The position numbers were made by a program, and so were the translations under genes. Below are positions 28,086 to 36,210 of a stretch of DNA of 64,000 bases, one piece after another. The notes beneath the pieces were generated by a model. That model saw only the letters and a program-made list of their open reading frames with translations. It had not been told where the DNA came from and did no database searches. The stretch is from an uncultured bacterium (lineage in GTDB: Bacteria > Muiribacteriota > Ozemobacteria > Ozemobacterales > Ozemobacteraceae): contig CALEDQ010000021.1 of NCBI GenBank assembly GCA_937949615.1, positions 1 through 64,000 of the forward strand, given 5' to 3'. Positions within the stretch are counted from its first letter, which is position 1, and every line of letters starts with the position of its first letter.

Positions 28086-28667
28086 GTGGGACGAAAGAGA
28101 ACATGTGAACTTCCCTTCTGTAAAGGCGTTGTTGAGGGCACGCGCAATAAGCGCCGCTGTGACAACGATAGAAATATTCATCTGCATCAGGTTATTTCAA
28201 AGAATGTAAAGAAGATCATGAAGTATGTTGAAGGCTGTGAAGATTTTACTGCCAACGACGTTAACCGTGATCTTTTCAAGAGCAAGCTCGATAAAAACGA
28301 AAAGGGTTCAATGTATCGTCTTTTTCAGGCGATGGTTCGTGAAGGCTATCTGCTCGAACGTGGTAAACGCGGCGGTCTGAAGGTTTATGCCTGCGCACCG
28401 AACAGCTCAGAAAGCCATGAAGAACATGTTCATGTCGAACACGTCGCAGCTCCGGTTGTGGTTGAGCGTCGCCTTAGCCCCCAGGAAATTCTGCTTGGCA
28501 AGCTGCGTGAGTTTGTGCATCAGAAAAGCGGTCAGTGGAACCACGACGACTGGGTCTGGCTGCTTAATCGCCCTGATATCAAAGAGTTCGGCCTTTCCGA
28601 AGCAGATATCGGCCGCATTCTTGAAGAAGAAAAAGCGCGCTACTGGCTGCAGAGAAATAATTACTAA
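28086..28667 (+). CDS. Probable DNA-binding protein with winged-helix-like region
   Basis: A 193-residue protein I do not recognise. The N-terminus (VGRKRTCELPFCKG) has a cysteine pair, CELPFC, and a third Cys after RNKRRC, so a small zinc or basic motif is possible. Residues of about 45-105 form a helical stretch ending in GYLLERGKRGGLKVYAC, which has the pattern of a winged helix recognition wing. A linker rich in His, Glu and Val follows (EEHVHVEHVAAPVVV), then a second helical domain (LSPQEILLGKLREF to the C-terminus). GTG 28086 has AGAGGTG upstream. A strong terminator follows. It faces the acidic-protein gene. Function is probably regulatory; no partner is evident. Confidence 0.7.
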   Translation: MGRKRTCELPFCKGVVEGTRNKRRCDNDRNIHLHQVISKNVKKIMKYVEGCEDFTANDVNRDLFKSKLDKNEKGSMYRLFQAMVREGYLLERGKRGGLKVYACAPNSSESHEEHVHVEHVAAPVVVERRLSPQEILLGKLREFVHQKSGQWNHDDWVWLLNRPDIKEFGLSEADIGRILEEEKARYWLQRNNY

Positions 28668-28685
28668 AAGCACCATCTGATAAAC

Positions 28686-28714
28686 AAAAACCCCGCCGGA
28701 AAAGCGGGGTTTTT
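28686..28714 (+). terminator. Rho-independent terminator of the HTH-like gene
   Basis: An 11-base-pair GC-rich stem (28686-28696 with 28704-28714), the last five bases of which form the T-tract. It is palindromic with A-tract and T-tract on either side, so it may act in both directions. Confidence 0.85.
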
Positions 28715-28763
28715 GTTTTGGCGCCTGTGCACTGTCTGCGGCTTCGACGCAGTTTGCAGAATA

Positions 28764-28795
28764 AAAAAAGCACCTCTGAAAAAAGGTGCTTTTTT
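28764..28795 (-). terminator. Rho-independent terminator of the acidic-protein gene
   Basis: The stem pairs AAAAAAGCACCT (28764-28775) with AGGTGCTTTTTT (28784-28795), with an A-rich loop. It lies 22 bases beyond the stop codon of the minus-strand acidic gene, with T-tracts usable from both strands. Confidence 0.75.
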
Positions 28796-28817
28796 GCTTT
28801 TTTTTTACGAGTGAAGC

Positions 28818-29183
28818 TTATTCGTCGTCTTCTTCATCTTCGTCTTCAAGTTCTTCATCTTCATCTTCGAAGTCGTCGTAATCTTCGAAGTCTTCTTCTT
28901 CTTCGTCTTCTTCTACTTCTTCGTCTTCTTCATCTTCGAATTCTTCGTCGTCATCTTCGAATTCTTCGTCTTCATCGTCGAATTCTTCTTCTTCTTCATC
29001 TTCGAATTCTTCTTCGTCTTCGTCGTCGAATTCTTCTTCTTCCTCTTCGTCGAAATCTTCGTCTATATCTTCTTCTTCATCGTCGAAGTCTTCAAGTTCT
29101 TCTTCTTCATCATCGTCAAGGTTGTCCCAGTCTTTCTGGGCGGCAAAGATTTTTACTTCTTCATTTTCATAAGATTTCGGCAT
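28818..29183 (-). CDS. Extremely acidic low-complexity protein
   Basis: A 121-residue protein. After an ordinary start (MPKSYENEEVKIFAAQKDWDNL) about 98 residues remain, of which about 84 are Asp or Glu; there is no Lys or Arg. The exceptions are mainly Phe, spaced about 7-9 residues apart and often flanked by Glu-Glu or Asp-Asp. The DNA is an almost pure GAA/GAT/GAC triplet tract. The gene has its own good promoter (29242-29271), an AAAGGGG ribosome-binding site at good spacing and a terminator, so it is expressed as a real gene and not a chance frame. Acidic domains of this kind occur in nucleic-acid-mimicking proteins, histone-chaperone-like proteins and the RNA polymerase delta tail. The folded N-terminal domain of delta is missing. 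Function unknown; an interaction with a basic partner is the simplest guess. Confidence 0.75.
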   Translation of the reverse strand: MPKSYENEEVKIFAAQKDWDNLDDDEEEELEDFDDEEEDIDEDFDEEEEEEFDDEDEEEFEDEEEEEFDDEDEEFEDDDEEFEDEEDEEVEEDEEEEDFEDYDDFEDEDEELEDEDEEDDE

Positions 29184-29241
29184 GACGATAACCCCTTTCT
29201 AATGTAACGATTGCTGATTAATCCGAATAAGATTTGTTTGC

Positions 29242-29271
29242 AATATAGGCATACTTCAAAAAACCTGTCAA
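29242..29271 (-). promoter_or_regulatory. Promoter for the acidic-protein gene
   Basis: On the minus strand TTGACA (29266-29271) and TATATT (29242-29247) are 18 bases apart. Confidence 0.7.
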
Positions 29272-29529
29272 CAAAAAAAAGATTTTATTTACAATTCAAG
29301 AGTTGTTTAGCGCAGTGAAGAAGCTTGGGTCTGCTTCTGATGGGCTTTGCAGAAAATTGGTCGTTTTACTGAGCCGGGTTTTGTGGCCGGTCTCTGGAAA
29401 AATGTCGGGCGATGTTCTGGCGGGCCGCTCCGGGCCACCTGCCAGAGCTATTGTCTGCCTGGCTGTCATTTGTTTGATCGTTCAAAGCCGCTTCTGCATG
29501 GCGGCAAACATCTGAAGTGTACATAGGTC
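29272..29529. other. Intergenic region without a convincing gene; one hairpin
   Basis: About 260 bases between two divergent promoters. A 70-codon frame (29303-29515) begins with TTG and lacks a ribosome-binding site. A GC-rich hairpin lies at 29417-29445 (CTGGCG with TGCCAG around a GGCC-6-GGCC core, with a 3-base bulge). There is no T-tract. I looked for the conserved SRP RNA features and did not find them. A small RNA is possible but not supported. Confidence 0.4.
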
Positions 29530-29558
29530 TTGACTAAACTTTGCTGTTAAGTTATACT
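29530..29558 (+). promoter_or_regulatory. Promoter for ffh and the downstream cluster
   Basis: TTGACT (29530-29535) and TATACT (29553-29558), spacing 17 bases, lie about 45 bases upstream of the ffh start codon. Confidence 0.75.
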
Positions 29559-29604
29559 GGCTACTCTATTCTGCCTTTATTGAATCAAATCAGGAGAAAG
29601 CTCA

Positions 29605-30948
29605 ATGTTTCAGGGCCTTTCAGAGAAGCTGACCGCGGTCTTCGAAAAAATGCGAAGATCGGGCAAGCTGACCGAGAAAGATATCGATGTCGCTCTTAAC
29701 GAAGTTAAGATGGCGCTGCTCGAAGCAGACGTCAACTTCAAGGTCGTTAAGAACTTCATCAAGCGCGTTAAAGAGCGCGCAATCGGCACTGAAATCCTCA
29801 AGAGTCTCACTCCTACCCAGCAGGTCATCAAGATCGTTCTTGAAGAACTGACGACTCTGCTTGGCACTGAGCGCACCAAACTGGCTGTATCGCCGAAGAA
29901 GCCGACCGTAATTCTCATGGCCGGTCTTCAGGGTTCAGGTAAAACGACGACCAGCGCCAAGCTGGCGCTGTATCTGCGCAAAGATGAAAAGAAAAATCCG
30001 ATGCTGGTCGCCTGCGATATTTATCGCCCCGCCGCAGTTAAACAGCTGCAGGTGCTTGGTGACCAGCTCAGTGTTGAAGTTTTTGCCGGCCAGCATGGCC
30101 AGAAGCCCGCTGATATCGCTCTTGCCGCTATTGAGCACGCCAAAAACCGTGATTTCGATACGGTCATTATCGATACCGCCGGCCGCCTGCACATAGACGA
30201 ACAGATGATGGCCGAAGTCAAGGGCATAAAAGAAGCGGTTGCGCCTCATGAAGTTCTGCTCGTCGTCGACGCCATGACCGGCCAGGACGCCGTCAATATG
30301 GCCACCACCTTCAATGAAATGCTTGAGCTCTCAGGCATTGTTCTCACCAAGCTCGATGGTGATGCCAGAGGTGGCGCGGCTCTTTCAATTCGCGAAGTTA
30401 CCGGCAAGCCGGTTAAATTCGTTGGTACCGGTGAGAAGTCGTCTTCTCTCGAACCTTTCTACCCCGAACGCATGGCCCAGAGAATTCTTGGTATGGGCGA
30501 CGTTCTCTCTCTCATCGAAAAGGCCCAGGCCAACATGGATGAAGAGAAGATGAAAGAGATCGAGAAGCGCGTTCTCGAAGCCGACTTCAACTTCAATGAT
30601 TTCCTTTATCAGCTGACACAGATTAAAAAGATGGGCCCGCTCGATCAGTTGCTTGGTATGATCCCTGGCTTCTCGTCGATGGGTAATCTTTCAGAATTTT
30701 CATTTGATGACAAAAAGTTCAAGCGTTTCGAAGCCATCATTCTGTCAATGACGGAACAGGAACGCAATGTGCCCGATGTTATCGATGGCTCGCGGCGCAA
30801 ACGTATCGCTGCCGGCAGCGGCAACACCATCCAGGATGTTAACCAGCTGCTCAAGCAGTTTACGCAGATGCGCAAAATGATGAAGCAGCTCGGCAGCTTT
30901 GCCAAACGCAAAGGTCCGGGCCGCCTCGGCAAGTTTTTCGGAATGTAA
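29605..30948 (+). CDS. ffh: Signal recognition particle protein Ffh (SRP54)
   Basis: The 447-residue GTPase that binds signal sequences on ribosomes and docks with FtsY. Visible domains are the N domain (about 1-90), the G domain with GLQGSGKTTT (P-loop), DTAGR and TKLDGDARGG, and the M domain (about 325-447), rich in Met with GSGNTIQDV for SRP RNA binding. The AGGAG ribosome-binding site is at good spacing. It heads a conserved cluster with rpsP, khpA, rimM, trmD and rplS, which suits co-translational export for a genome that secretes very long proteins. Confidence 0.97.
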   Translation: MFQGLSEKLTAVFEKMRRSGKLTEKDIDVALNEVKMALLEADVNFKVVKNFIKRVKERAIGTEILKSLTPTQQVIKIVLEELTTLLGTERTKLAVSPKKPTVILMAGLQGSGKTTTSAKLALYLRKDEKKNPMLVACDIYRPAAVKQLQVLGDQLSVEVFAGQHGQKPADIALAAIEHAKNRDFDTVIIDTAGRLHIDEQMMAEVKGIKEAVAPHEVLLVVDAMTGQDAVNMATTFNEMLELSGIVLTKLDGDARGGAALSIREVTGKPVKFVGTGEKSSSLEPFYPERMAQRILGMGDVLSLIEKAQANMDEEKMKEIEKRVLEADFNFNDFLYQLTQIKKMGPLDQLLGMIPGFSSMGNLSEFSFDDKKFKRFEAIILSMTEQERNVPDVIDGSRRKRIAAGSGNTIQDVNQLLKQFTQMRKMMKQLGSFAKRKGPGRLGKFFGM

Positions 30949-30990
30949 TGCCGCGTCAGCGGTTTTGACAACATAGAAGGAGTTATTAAA

Positions 30991-31287
30991 ATGGCCGTTT
31001 CAATCAGACTGAAAATGCTTGGCACCAAGCACCGCCCCTGTTACAGAATCGTGGCTCTCGATAGCCGCAAGACCCGCGATGGCGTAACCCTCGAAAACCT
31101 CGGTCAGTATTCACCGCTGCCGCAGGAAACCAAGATCGAACTGAATGAAGAAGCAGTTCTCAACTATCTCAAAGACGGCGCTGTGCCGACTGAAACCGTT
31201 AAGAACATTCTTCGCCAGAAGGGTATCGTAAAGGTTGCGCAGAAGGCCGCCAACGGTTCTGTAAAATTCGTCTGGACCAAGCGCTGA
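30991..31287 (+). CDS. rpsP: 30S ribosomal protein S16
   Basis: The 98-residue length and start MAVSIRLKMLG(T/K)KHRP, with Y-R-I-V-ALDSR, are typical of bacterial S16. GAAGGAG precedes the ATG. It is the second gene of the ffh-rplS cluster and probably shares its transcript. Confidence 0.96.
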   Translation: MAVSIRLKMLGTKHRPCYRIVALDSRKTRDGVTLENLGQYSPLPQETKIELNEEAVLNYLKDGAVPTETVKNILRQKGIVKVAQKAANGSVKFVWTKR

Positions 31288-31309
31288 GCGCTGTTTACGG
31301 GAGTAATCA

Positions 31310-31549
31310 ATGACCCAGACCGCACAGAACATGCTTGAAAGACTGGTGAAAGCTCTGGTCGAGCATCCTGACGAAGTCAGTATCACGCCGATCGAAGGCG
31401 ATGGCACCGTGGTTTTCGAGGTTCAGGTTAACCCCGAAGATGCCGGCAAAATCATCGGCAAGAAGGGCAGAACCATCAATGCTCTGCGCACTATCATCAG
31501 GTCGTCGGCCAACACCGGCACCAAAAAGGTGATAATGGAGCTGGTCTGA
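31310..31549 (+). CDS. khpA: KH-domain RNA-binding protein KhpA
   Basis: A 79-residue protein with one KH domain. The GKIIGKKGRTINALRT segment is the family's GxxGxxG loop. In Gram-positive bacteria KhpA pairs with KhpB (Jag) to bind RNA and influence cell division and length. Its place between rpsP and rimM is the standard one. The end of the gene is 6 bases from the rimM start. Confidence 0.93.
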   Translation: MTQTAQNMLERLVKALVEHPDEVSITPIEGDGTVVFEVQVNPEDAGKIIGKKGRTINALRTIIRSSANTGTKKVIMELV

Positions 31550-31554
31550 CACCG

Positions 31555-32148
31555 ATGTCACAAAAGCCAAAGCCCGAGGTAACGCGTCTTAAGACTGAAA
31601 AGTCCGACGCCGGCGCTTCCGATTCCTGGATCGCCATCGGGCAGGTGCGCAAGACTGTCGGGTTGAAGGGCTGGTTGCGGATCGGTCTGCTGACTGATTT
31701 CCCTGACCGCTTTCAGCCGGGTTCGCAGGTGTTCGTTCAGAAGCGCTTTGGTGAGCCAGAAGTTGCTACCGTCAGTGAATGGCGCGGGCACTTCACGGAA
31801 ACGGCCATCGATATCAAATTCGACGGTGCCGACGACTGTGATGCTGCAGCTGCCTACGTGAACGCGATGCTGGTTATTCCGAAGTCACAGAGGGAGCGTC
31901 TCAGAGGCAACTCTGAGTTTTATCCCGATGAACTTATCGGAATGCAGGTTCTGGGTCCCGACGGGCAACCGTCAGGCAAGGTTCTCAAGCTCGAAGCAGA
32001 TGCTCCGTGCCCGTATATTCTGGTGCAGACAGCTGACTCGACTGAAGTGATGATCCCGTTCAAGAAGATTTTTATAAAATCGGTTGACCGGGCCGCAGGA
32101 ACGGTAAGGCTGGTAGAGCCTGTTTCATTCCACATTCCGGTAGAATGA
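31555..32148 (+). CDS. rimM: 16S rRNA processing protein RimM
   Basis: The 197-residue protein has an N-terminal RimM barrel with the IGQVRKTVGLKGW motif (GxVxKxxGLxGW), and a C-terminal PRC-barrel domain with YPDELIGMQV and later VMIPFKKIFIKSVD. It acts in late assembly of the 30S head with S19. An unusually long N-terminal lead (about 22 residues before the core) has no known function. It ends one base before trmD begins. Confidence 0.94.
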   Translation: MSQKPKPEVTRLKTEKSDAGASDSWIAIGQVRKTVGLKGWLRIGLLTDFPDRFQPGSQVFVQKRFGEPEVATVSEWRGHFTETAIDIKFDGADDCDAAAAYVNAMLVIPKSQRERLRGNSEFYPDELIGMQVLGPDGQPSGKVLKLEADAPCPYILVQTADSTEVMIPFKKIFIKSVDRAAGTVRLVEPVSFHIPVE

Positions 32149-32149
32149 A

Positions 32150-32890
32150 ATGCGTGTAGACATAATTACACTGCTGCCGACGATCTTTGACAAGGTATTT
32201 GACGAAAGCGTTCTCGGGTCGGCCGTCAGAAACGGCCTTATCGACATAGCTGTGCATCAGTTTCGTGATTATGGCGATGGCCGACACCGGACGGTTGACG
32301 ATACGCCCTTTGGCGGCGGGCCAGGCATGGTATTCAAGCCGGCCCCTCTGGTGAACTGCATCAGAGATGTCCGCAGACTGGCGGGGCCCGGACCGGTAAT
32401 CGGTCTGACTCCTCAGGGCGTGCAGCTTAACCAGAATCTGGTCAGGCAACTGGCCGAATTCGACAGGCTGATACTTGTCTGTGGTCGCTATGAAGGGTTC
32501 GATGAACGAATCATTCATGAATTCGATCTGCAGCTCTCAATCGGTGACTACGTGCTTACCGGTGGCGAAATTGCCGCCATGACCGTTGTTGACGCAGTTT
32601 CGCGCATGATTCCCGGCACCGTGGGTCGGCAGGAGTCGGTCGAACAGGATTCCTTTTATCAGGGCCTTCTCGATCACCCGCAATACACCCGCCCCGCCGT
32701 CTGGGAAGGCCTGGCAGTGCCTCAGGTTCTGCAGGACGGCAACCATGCGCACATAACCAGTTTCAGACATTGTCGGTCGTTGCTGACCACCGCTGTCAGC
32801 CGACCAGATGTGTTTGCAGTAGCTGATCTGAACGAAGAAGACAGAGACTCTCTGCAGTCACTGCTCGTTTCAGACGGCAAAAAAAGTTGA
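32150..32890 (+). CDS. trmD: tRNA (guanine-N1-)-methyltransferase TrmD
   Basis: The 246-residue SPOUT enzyme methylates G37 of tRNAs that read CCN, CGG and CUN-type codons. Visible motifs are DDTPFGGGPGMV and the knot region LVCGRYEGFDERI plus SIGDYVLTGGE, which binds AdoMet. ATG 32150 overlaps nothing but follows the rimM stop by one base. The short TAGAAT upstream is part of rimM coding sequence. Confidence 0.97.
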   Translation: MRVDIITLLPTIFDKVFDESVLGSAVRNGLIDIAVHQFRDYGDGRHRTVDDTPFGGGPGMVFKPAPLVNCIRDVRRLAGPGPVIGLTPQGVQLNQNLVRQLAEFDRLILVCGRYEGFDERIIHEFDLQLSIGDYVLTGGEIAAMTVVDAVSRMIPGTVGRQESVEQDSFYQGLLDHPQYTRPAVWEGLAVPQVLQDGNHAHITSFRHCRSLLTTAVSRPDVFAVADLNEEDRDSLQSLLVSDGKKS

Positions 32891-32915
32891 AATCATTCCG
32901 GAAGGAGTTTGTCCA

Positions 32916-33284
32916 ATGAATCCCGTTATCGAAAGTATTGAAAGAAACTATCAGAAGAACAAGCAGGAAATCCCGGCTTTTATGCCTGGTGACACTCTTC
33001 GCCTTGAAATCAAGGTTCGCGAAGGTGACAAAGAACGCCTGCAGGCATTCGAAGGCGTAGTTATCTCCAGACGCTACAGCGGTCTGCGTGAAAACTTCAC
33101 CGTCAGAAAGATCTCTTACGGCGTCGGCGTCGAAAGAACTTTCATGCTCCATTCACCGACCCTTGCTTCTATCACCATGGTACGTGCCGGTAAGGTTGCC
33201 CGCAGCAAACTGTATTACCTGCGCGACAGAGTTGGTAAGAAGACCCGCGTTAAAGACAAAATCTTTTCCAAGGATAAAGATTGA
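32916..33284 (+). CDS. rplS: 50S ribosomal protein L19
   Basis: The 122-residue L19 has the PGDTLRLEIKVREG(D/N)KER opening and the FEGVVI and RKISYGVGVERTFMLHSP core. GGAAGGAG precedes the ATG. The C-terminus is lysine-rich. Its last four bases overlap the TTG start of the signal peptidase gene. Confidence 0.97.
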   Translation: MNPVIESIERNYQKNKQEIPAFMPGDTLRLEIKVREGDKERLQAFEGVVISRRYSGLRENFTVRKISYGVGVERTFMLHSPTLASITMVRAGKVARSKLYYLRDRVGKKTRVKDKIFSKDKD

Positions 33285-34294
33285 TTTTGCAAGAATCAGC
33301 TAATCCCGACGCACCTGTCGGGGTGTTCATACACGATCTGTCGATCCGTTTCGGGGAACAGGTTATTCCGCTCGAGGCTCTCGACCTTGATGAAGTTCTT
33401 GCTGAGTCAGAACTTCAACTGGCCGGCAGCATCAGCGGCAAGGCTGAAGAGGGTGCCCGTGTTCAAATTGAACAGACGTGGCGGCCTTTTCTACGCCAGG
33501 CAAAAACTGTAAACCAGATTGAATCGGCATCCCGTGGAAGATTCCGGACTGATCTCAAACTGCACAACGGGGTCAACGGGCTGAAAATCAGCGCCGTTGG
33601 CCCTGATGGTGCTGTTTTAGACAGCCGGAGTTTTGAACTGCATTATAAAGGCTCTTTCCGTGAATGGAACGAGACCATTTTTATTGCCTTTTTTCTTGCG
33701 ATTCTGATTCGCGGGCTGGTGGTTCAGGCTTTCTGGATCCCCACCGGCAGCATGGAACCGACCCTTCTCGGCGAAAAGCGCAACCCGTTTACCGGTCAGC
33801 TTGAGCGTGGCGGTGACAGAATTCTCGTCAGTCGTTTCGCCTATGTTTTTGATCTGTCACTCGACGGGCGTCTGCCTTTTGGGCCGCGCTTCTGGTTCAA
33901 GCTTCCTGAAAGAGGCGATATTGTCGTGTTCCGTTACCCCAATCCCGATGTTAACGCACCGCCCAAAGACTACATAAAAAGAGTGATCGGGCTGCCCGGT
34001 GACCATATTACCATCGAAGACGGCCGGGTTTACGTTAACGGTGTCTGCCTCAATGAACCATATATTGCCGAGCCGCCGCTCAGTGACTATGCGACCATCG
34101 TTCCTGACGACAGTCTGTTTGTTATGGGCGACAACAGAAATAACAGTTCCGACAGTCGTTTCTGGGGCCCGATGCCTTTGACCAACCTCAAGGGGCAGGC
34201 GGTTTTCAACTATCTGCCGACGAATCGAATCAGCCCGATCCGGAGTTTTCCACACCCGATGCAGCCGGCCAGACCGGTTGATCAGCAGGGCTGA
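33281..34294 (+). CDS. lepB: Signal peptidase I with N-terminal Ig-like domain
   Basis: The 337-residue enzyme cleaves Sec signal peptides. The catalytic part starts at about residue 130 with a transmembrane helix (FIAFFLAILIRGLVV). Ser157 lies in PTGSMEPTL and the general-base Lys233 in DYIKRVIGLPGD. The GDNRNNSSDSR box is present. Residues 1-120 are an extra beta-rich module (GSISGKAEEGARVQI, GRFRTDLKLHNGVNGLKI) resembling Big-type Ig domains. As the catalytic domain is outside, a single N-terminal helix places this module on the cytoplasmic side, which is odd for such a fold. The TTG start overlaps the rplS stop and has AAGGA upstream. Usual bacterial SPase I length is about 180-320. Confidence 0.88.
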   Translation: MILQESANPDAPVGVFIHDLSIRFGEQVIPLEALDLDEVLAESELQLAGSISGKAEEGARVQIEQTWRPFLRQAKTVNQIESASRGRFRTDLKLHNGVNGLKISAVGPDGAVLDSRSFELHYKGSFREWNETIFIAFFLAILIRGLVVQAFWIPTGSMEPTLLGEKRNPFTGQLERGGDRILVSRFAYVFDLSLDGRLPFGPRFWFKLPERGDIVVFRYPNPDVNAPPKDYIKRVIGLPGDHITIEDGRVYVNGVCLNEPYIAEPPLSDYATIVPDDSLFVMGDNRNNSSDSRFWGPMPLTNLKGQAVFNYLPTNRISPIRSFPHPMQPARPVDQQG

Positions 34295-34349
34295 AATGGG
34301 CAGACTGGCCGGCCTGATTTTTCCATGGTCGTGCCACTGAATTGATTTA

Positions 34350-35237
34350 ATGAAAAGAGAAATACCCGGTCACATCAGGAAAGCTTTCAAGTCGGTCGAC
34401 CAGTATCTGCCGGTTGTCGACGTCATTGTCGAGCTTGTCGATGCCCGCATGCCCAATGGCTCACGTCTGAAAGACTTTGTTAAAAGACTTGGCAAGACTT
34501 CGGTCATTGCCCTGGCCAAGTCTGATCTTGCCGACGAAGGCGAAACCCGCAGGTGGCTCGAACGCTTCAGAAACGAAGGCCAGACCTGTGTGGCAGTCGA
34601 CTGCCGCAATCGCAGTTCAGTAAGAAATCTTTCTGAGATCATCCGCAACGCCGCTTTTACGCTGAAGCCGGGTCAGAAAGCACCTTTGCGCAAGGTCAGA
34701 AGAGTGATGATCATTGGCGTGCCGAACGTCGGCAAATCGACGCTGATCAACTCTCTTGCCGGCCGCAGCGCTGCCCGCGCCGCCAATATGCCCGGGGTTA
34801 CCCGCAGCATTCAATGGATCAAACTGCCGGGCGAGCTCGAACTTCTCGACCTGCCGGGTATTCTTGATTTTGCTCTGTTGCGGCGGGGCGATATTCTCAA
34901 ACTTATCAACACCATTCCGGGTCGTGATTCCGACACCTGGAGCCAGTCGAAAACCCTCTGCGAGATTCTTACCTTCAGTGGCAACCAGCGGGTTCTGCCG
35001 GGGTATGTTGAGGCCGACTGCAGTTTTGAGCGTTTTATTGCCGACTATGCCCGGCGCATGAATTTTGTTGCCCGGGGTAACGAGCCTGACATCGAGAGGG
35101 CGGCAACCGACGTTATCAAACGTTTTCAGTCGGGCGGTTTTGGCCGCGTGACTCTTGAAAAAGCCGAAAATGATTTTACCGGATTGTTTGCGCAAACCTC
35201 TGATGATGCGCAGGAGAATGCCGATGATGAAAATTGA
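34350..35237 (+). CDS. rbgA: Ribosome biogenesis GTPase RbgA/YlqF
   Basis: A 295-residue circularly permuted GTPase that acts in late 50S assembly. The motif order G4-G5-G1-G3 is seen: LAKSDL (G4, with an unusual Lys-Ser-Asp), then the P-loop GVPNVGKST, the MPGVTR segment (G2) and DLPG(I) as G3 (DTPG in most GTPases). The start MKREIPGHIRKA gives the family's H-M/H-I-x-KA region. The first half of the C-terminal domain ends in an acidic tail (DDAQENADDEN). A 14-base overlap with phoH couples them. Confidence 0.92.
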   Translation: MKREIPGHIRKAFKSVDQYLPVVDVIVELVDARMPNGSRLKDFVKRLGKTSVIALAKSDLADEGETRRWLERFRNEGQTCVAVDCRNRSSVRNLSEIIRNAAFTLKPGQKAPLRKVRRVMIIGVPNVGKSTLINSLAGRSAARAANMPGVTRSIQWIKLPGELELLDLPGILDFALLRRGDILKLINTIPGRDSDTWSQSKTLCEILTFSGNQRVLPGYVEADCSFERFIADYARRMNFVARGNEPDIERAATDVIKRFQSGGFGRVTLEKAENDFTGLFAQTSDDAQENADDEN

Positions 35238-36210
35238 GAACGAACGTCTGGAGCTGTCAGACGAACTTTCACGCCATATTTTCAGTTCTGAGCCCGACAA
35301 CGGCCTCAAGCTGATTCGCGACCTGCCAGACCTGACGGCCAGAGCCCGTGGAAACTGCCTGCTGCTTGAAGGTTCACACGAAAAGATTCTTCTCGTGAAA
35401 AGGTTTCTTGAAATTCTCGGCCAGCGCATCGAGCAGCACGAAGCGGTCAACGCCGTCGAGCTGCGACGTCTGTTCAGTCAGGTAACTTCGGTGAAGCCGC
35501 TTATGGCCGGGGTAGATGAAAATCTGAATTTTTCTGACCTGATCGCTTCTTTCAGCGGCCGGGTAGTTCGTGCCAAAACTCCGAATCAGCAGGCATATAT
35601 CAATACGATTGAAAACAATACCATCACGGTTGCCCGCGGCCCGGCCGGCACCGGCAAGACCTATCTGGCTACTGCCATGGCGGTCAGAGCTTTGAAAGAG
35701 AAAAAGGTCAGCAGGGTTATTCTGTCGCGACCGGTAGTGGAGGCTGGCGAAAGTCTTGGTTACCTGCCCGGTGACCTCAAGGAGAAGGTTGACCCGCATT
35801 TTCGCCCGCTTTATGATTCTCTGCAGGAATTCATCGGCATGGGCAAATTTGAACAGTATGTCAGACAGGGCGTAATCGAAATTACACCGCTGGCTTACAT
35901 GCGCGGCCGTACCTTCAATGAATCTTTTGTGGTTCTCGATGAAGCGCAGAACACGACACTGCCACAAATGCGCATGGTACTGACCCGTCTCGGGTATGGT
36001 TCAAAGATGGTGGTGACCGGCGATCATACTCAGATCGATCTGCCGCGCATCTCTGATTCTTCACTTCTGGTGCTCGACAAAATCCTTGATAACGTCGAAT
36101 CGGTCAAGTTTGTTGATTTAGCCACTGAAGACGTGATAAGACATGAAGTAGTACGGCGCATAATCAGCGCCTTCGACGCTTATCAGGCAAAAGAACGGAA
36201 ACAGCAGTGA
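35224..36210 (+). CDS. phoH: PhoH-like ATPase
   Basis: A 328-residue PhoH-family ATPase. The Walker A is GPAGTGKTYLA and the Walker B is VVLDEAQN, followed by TRLGYGSKMVVTGD. An N-terminal RNA-binding-like domain (KH-type region, about 1-100) precedes it. PhoH proteins are implicated in RNA metabolism and commonly sit next to ybeY. ATG 35224 (a second in-frame ATG is at 35227) lies 7 bases after a GGAG. The longer frame from 35155 lies within rbgA and is rejected. Confidence 0.92.
   Translation: MMKIENERLELSDELSRHIFSSEPDNGLKLIRDLPDLTARARGNCLLLEGSHEKILLVKRFLEILGQRIEQHEAVNAVELRRLFSQVTSVKPLMAGVDENLNFSDLIASFSGRVVRAKTPNQQAYINTIENNTITVARGPAGTGKTYLATAMAVRALKEKKVSRVILSRPVVEAGESLGYLPGDLKEKVDPHFRPLYDSLQEFIGMGKFEQYVRQGVIEITPLAYMRGRTFNESFVVLDEAQNTTLPQMRMVLTRLGYGSKMVVTGDHTQIDLPRISDSSLLVLDKILDNVESVKFVDLATEDVIRHEVVRRIISAFDAYQAKERKQQ

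Noticed and set aside
28818..29183. Acidic protein considered as RNA polymerase delta subunit
   Set aside because: Delta has a folded N-terminal domain before its acidic tail; here the acidic tract begins after about 22 residues.
28718..29185. 155-codon plus-strand frame rich in Leu and Arg
   Set aside because: It is the complement of the acidic GAA/GAT/GAC tract, and the promoter, ribosome-binding site and terminator all belong to the minus-strand gene.
29417..29445. Hairpin considered as SRP RNA near ffh
   Set aside because: The conserved SRP RNA loop sequences were not found around it.
29303..29515. 70-codon open frame with hydrophobic C-terminal part
   Set aside because: TTG start, no ribosome-binding site, no recognisable family, and it spans a GC-rich hairpin.
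32141..32146. TAGAAT just before trmD
   Set aside because: It is part of the last codons of rimM and too close to the trmD start to act as its -10.
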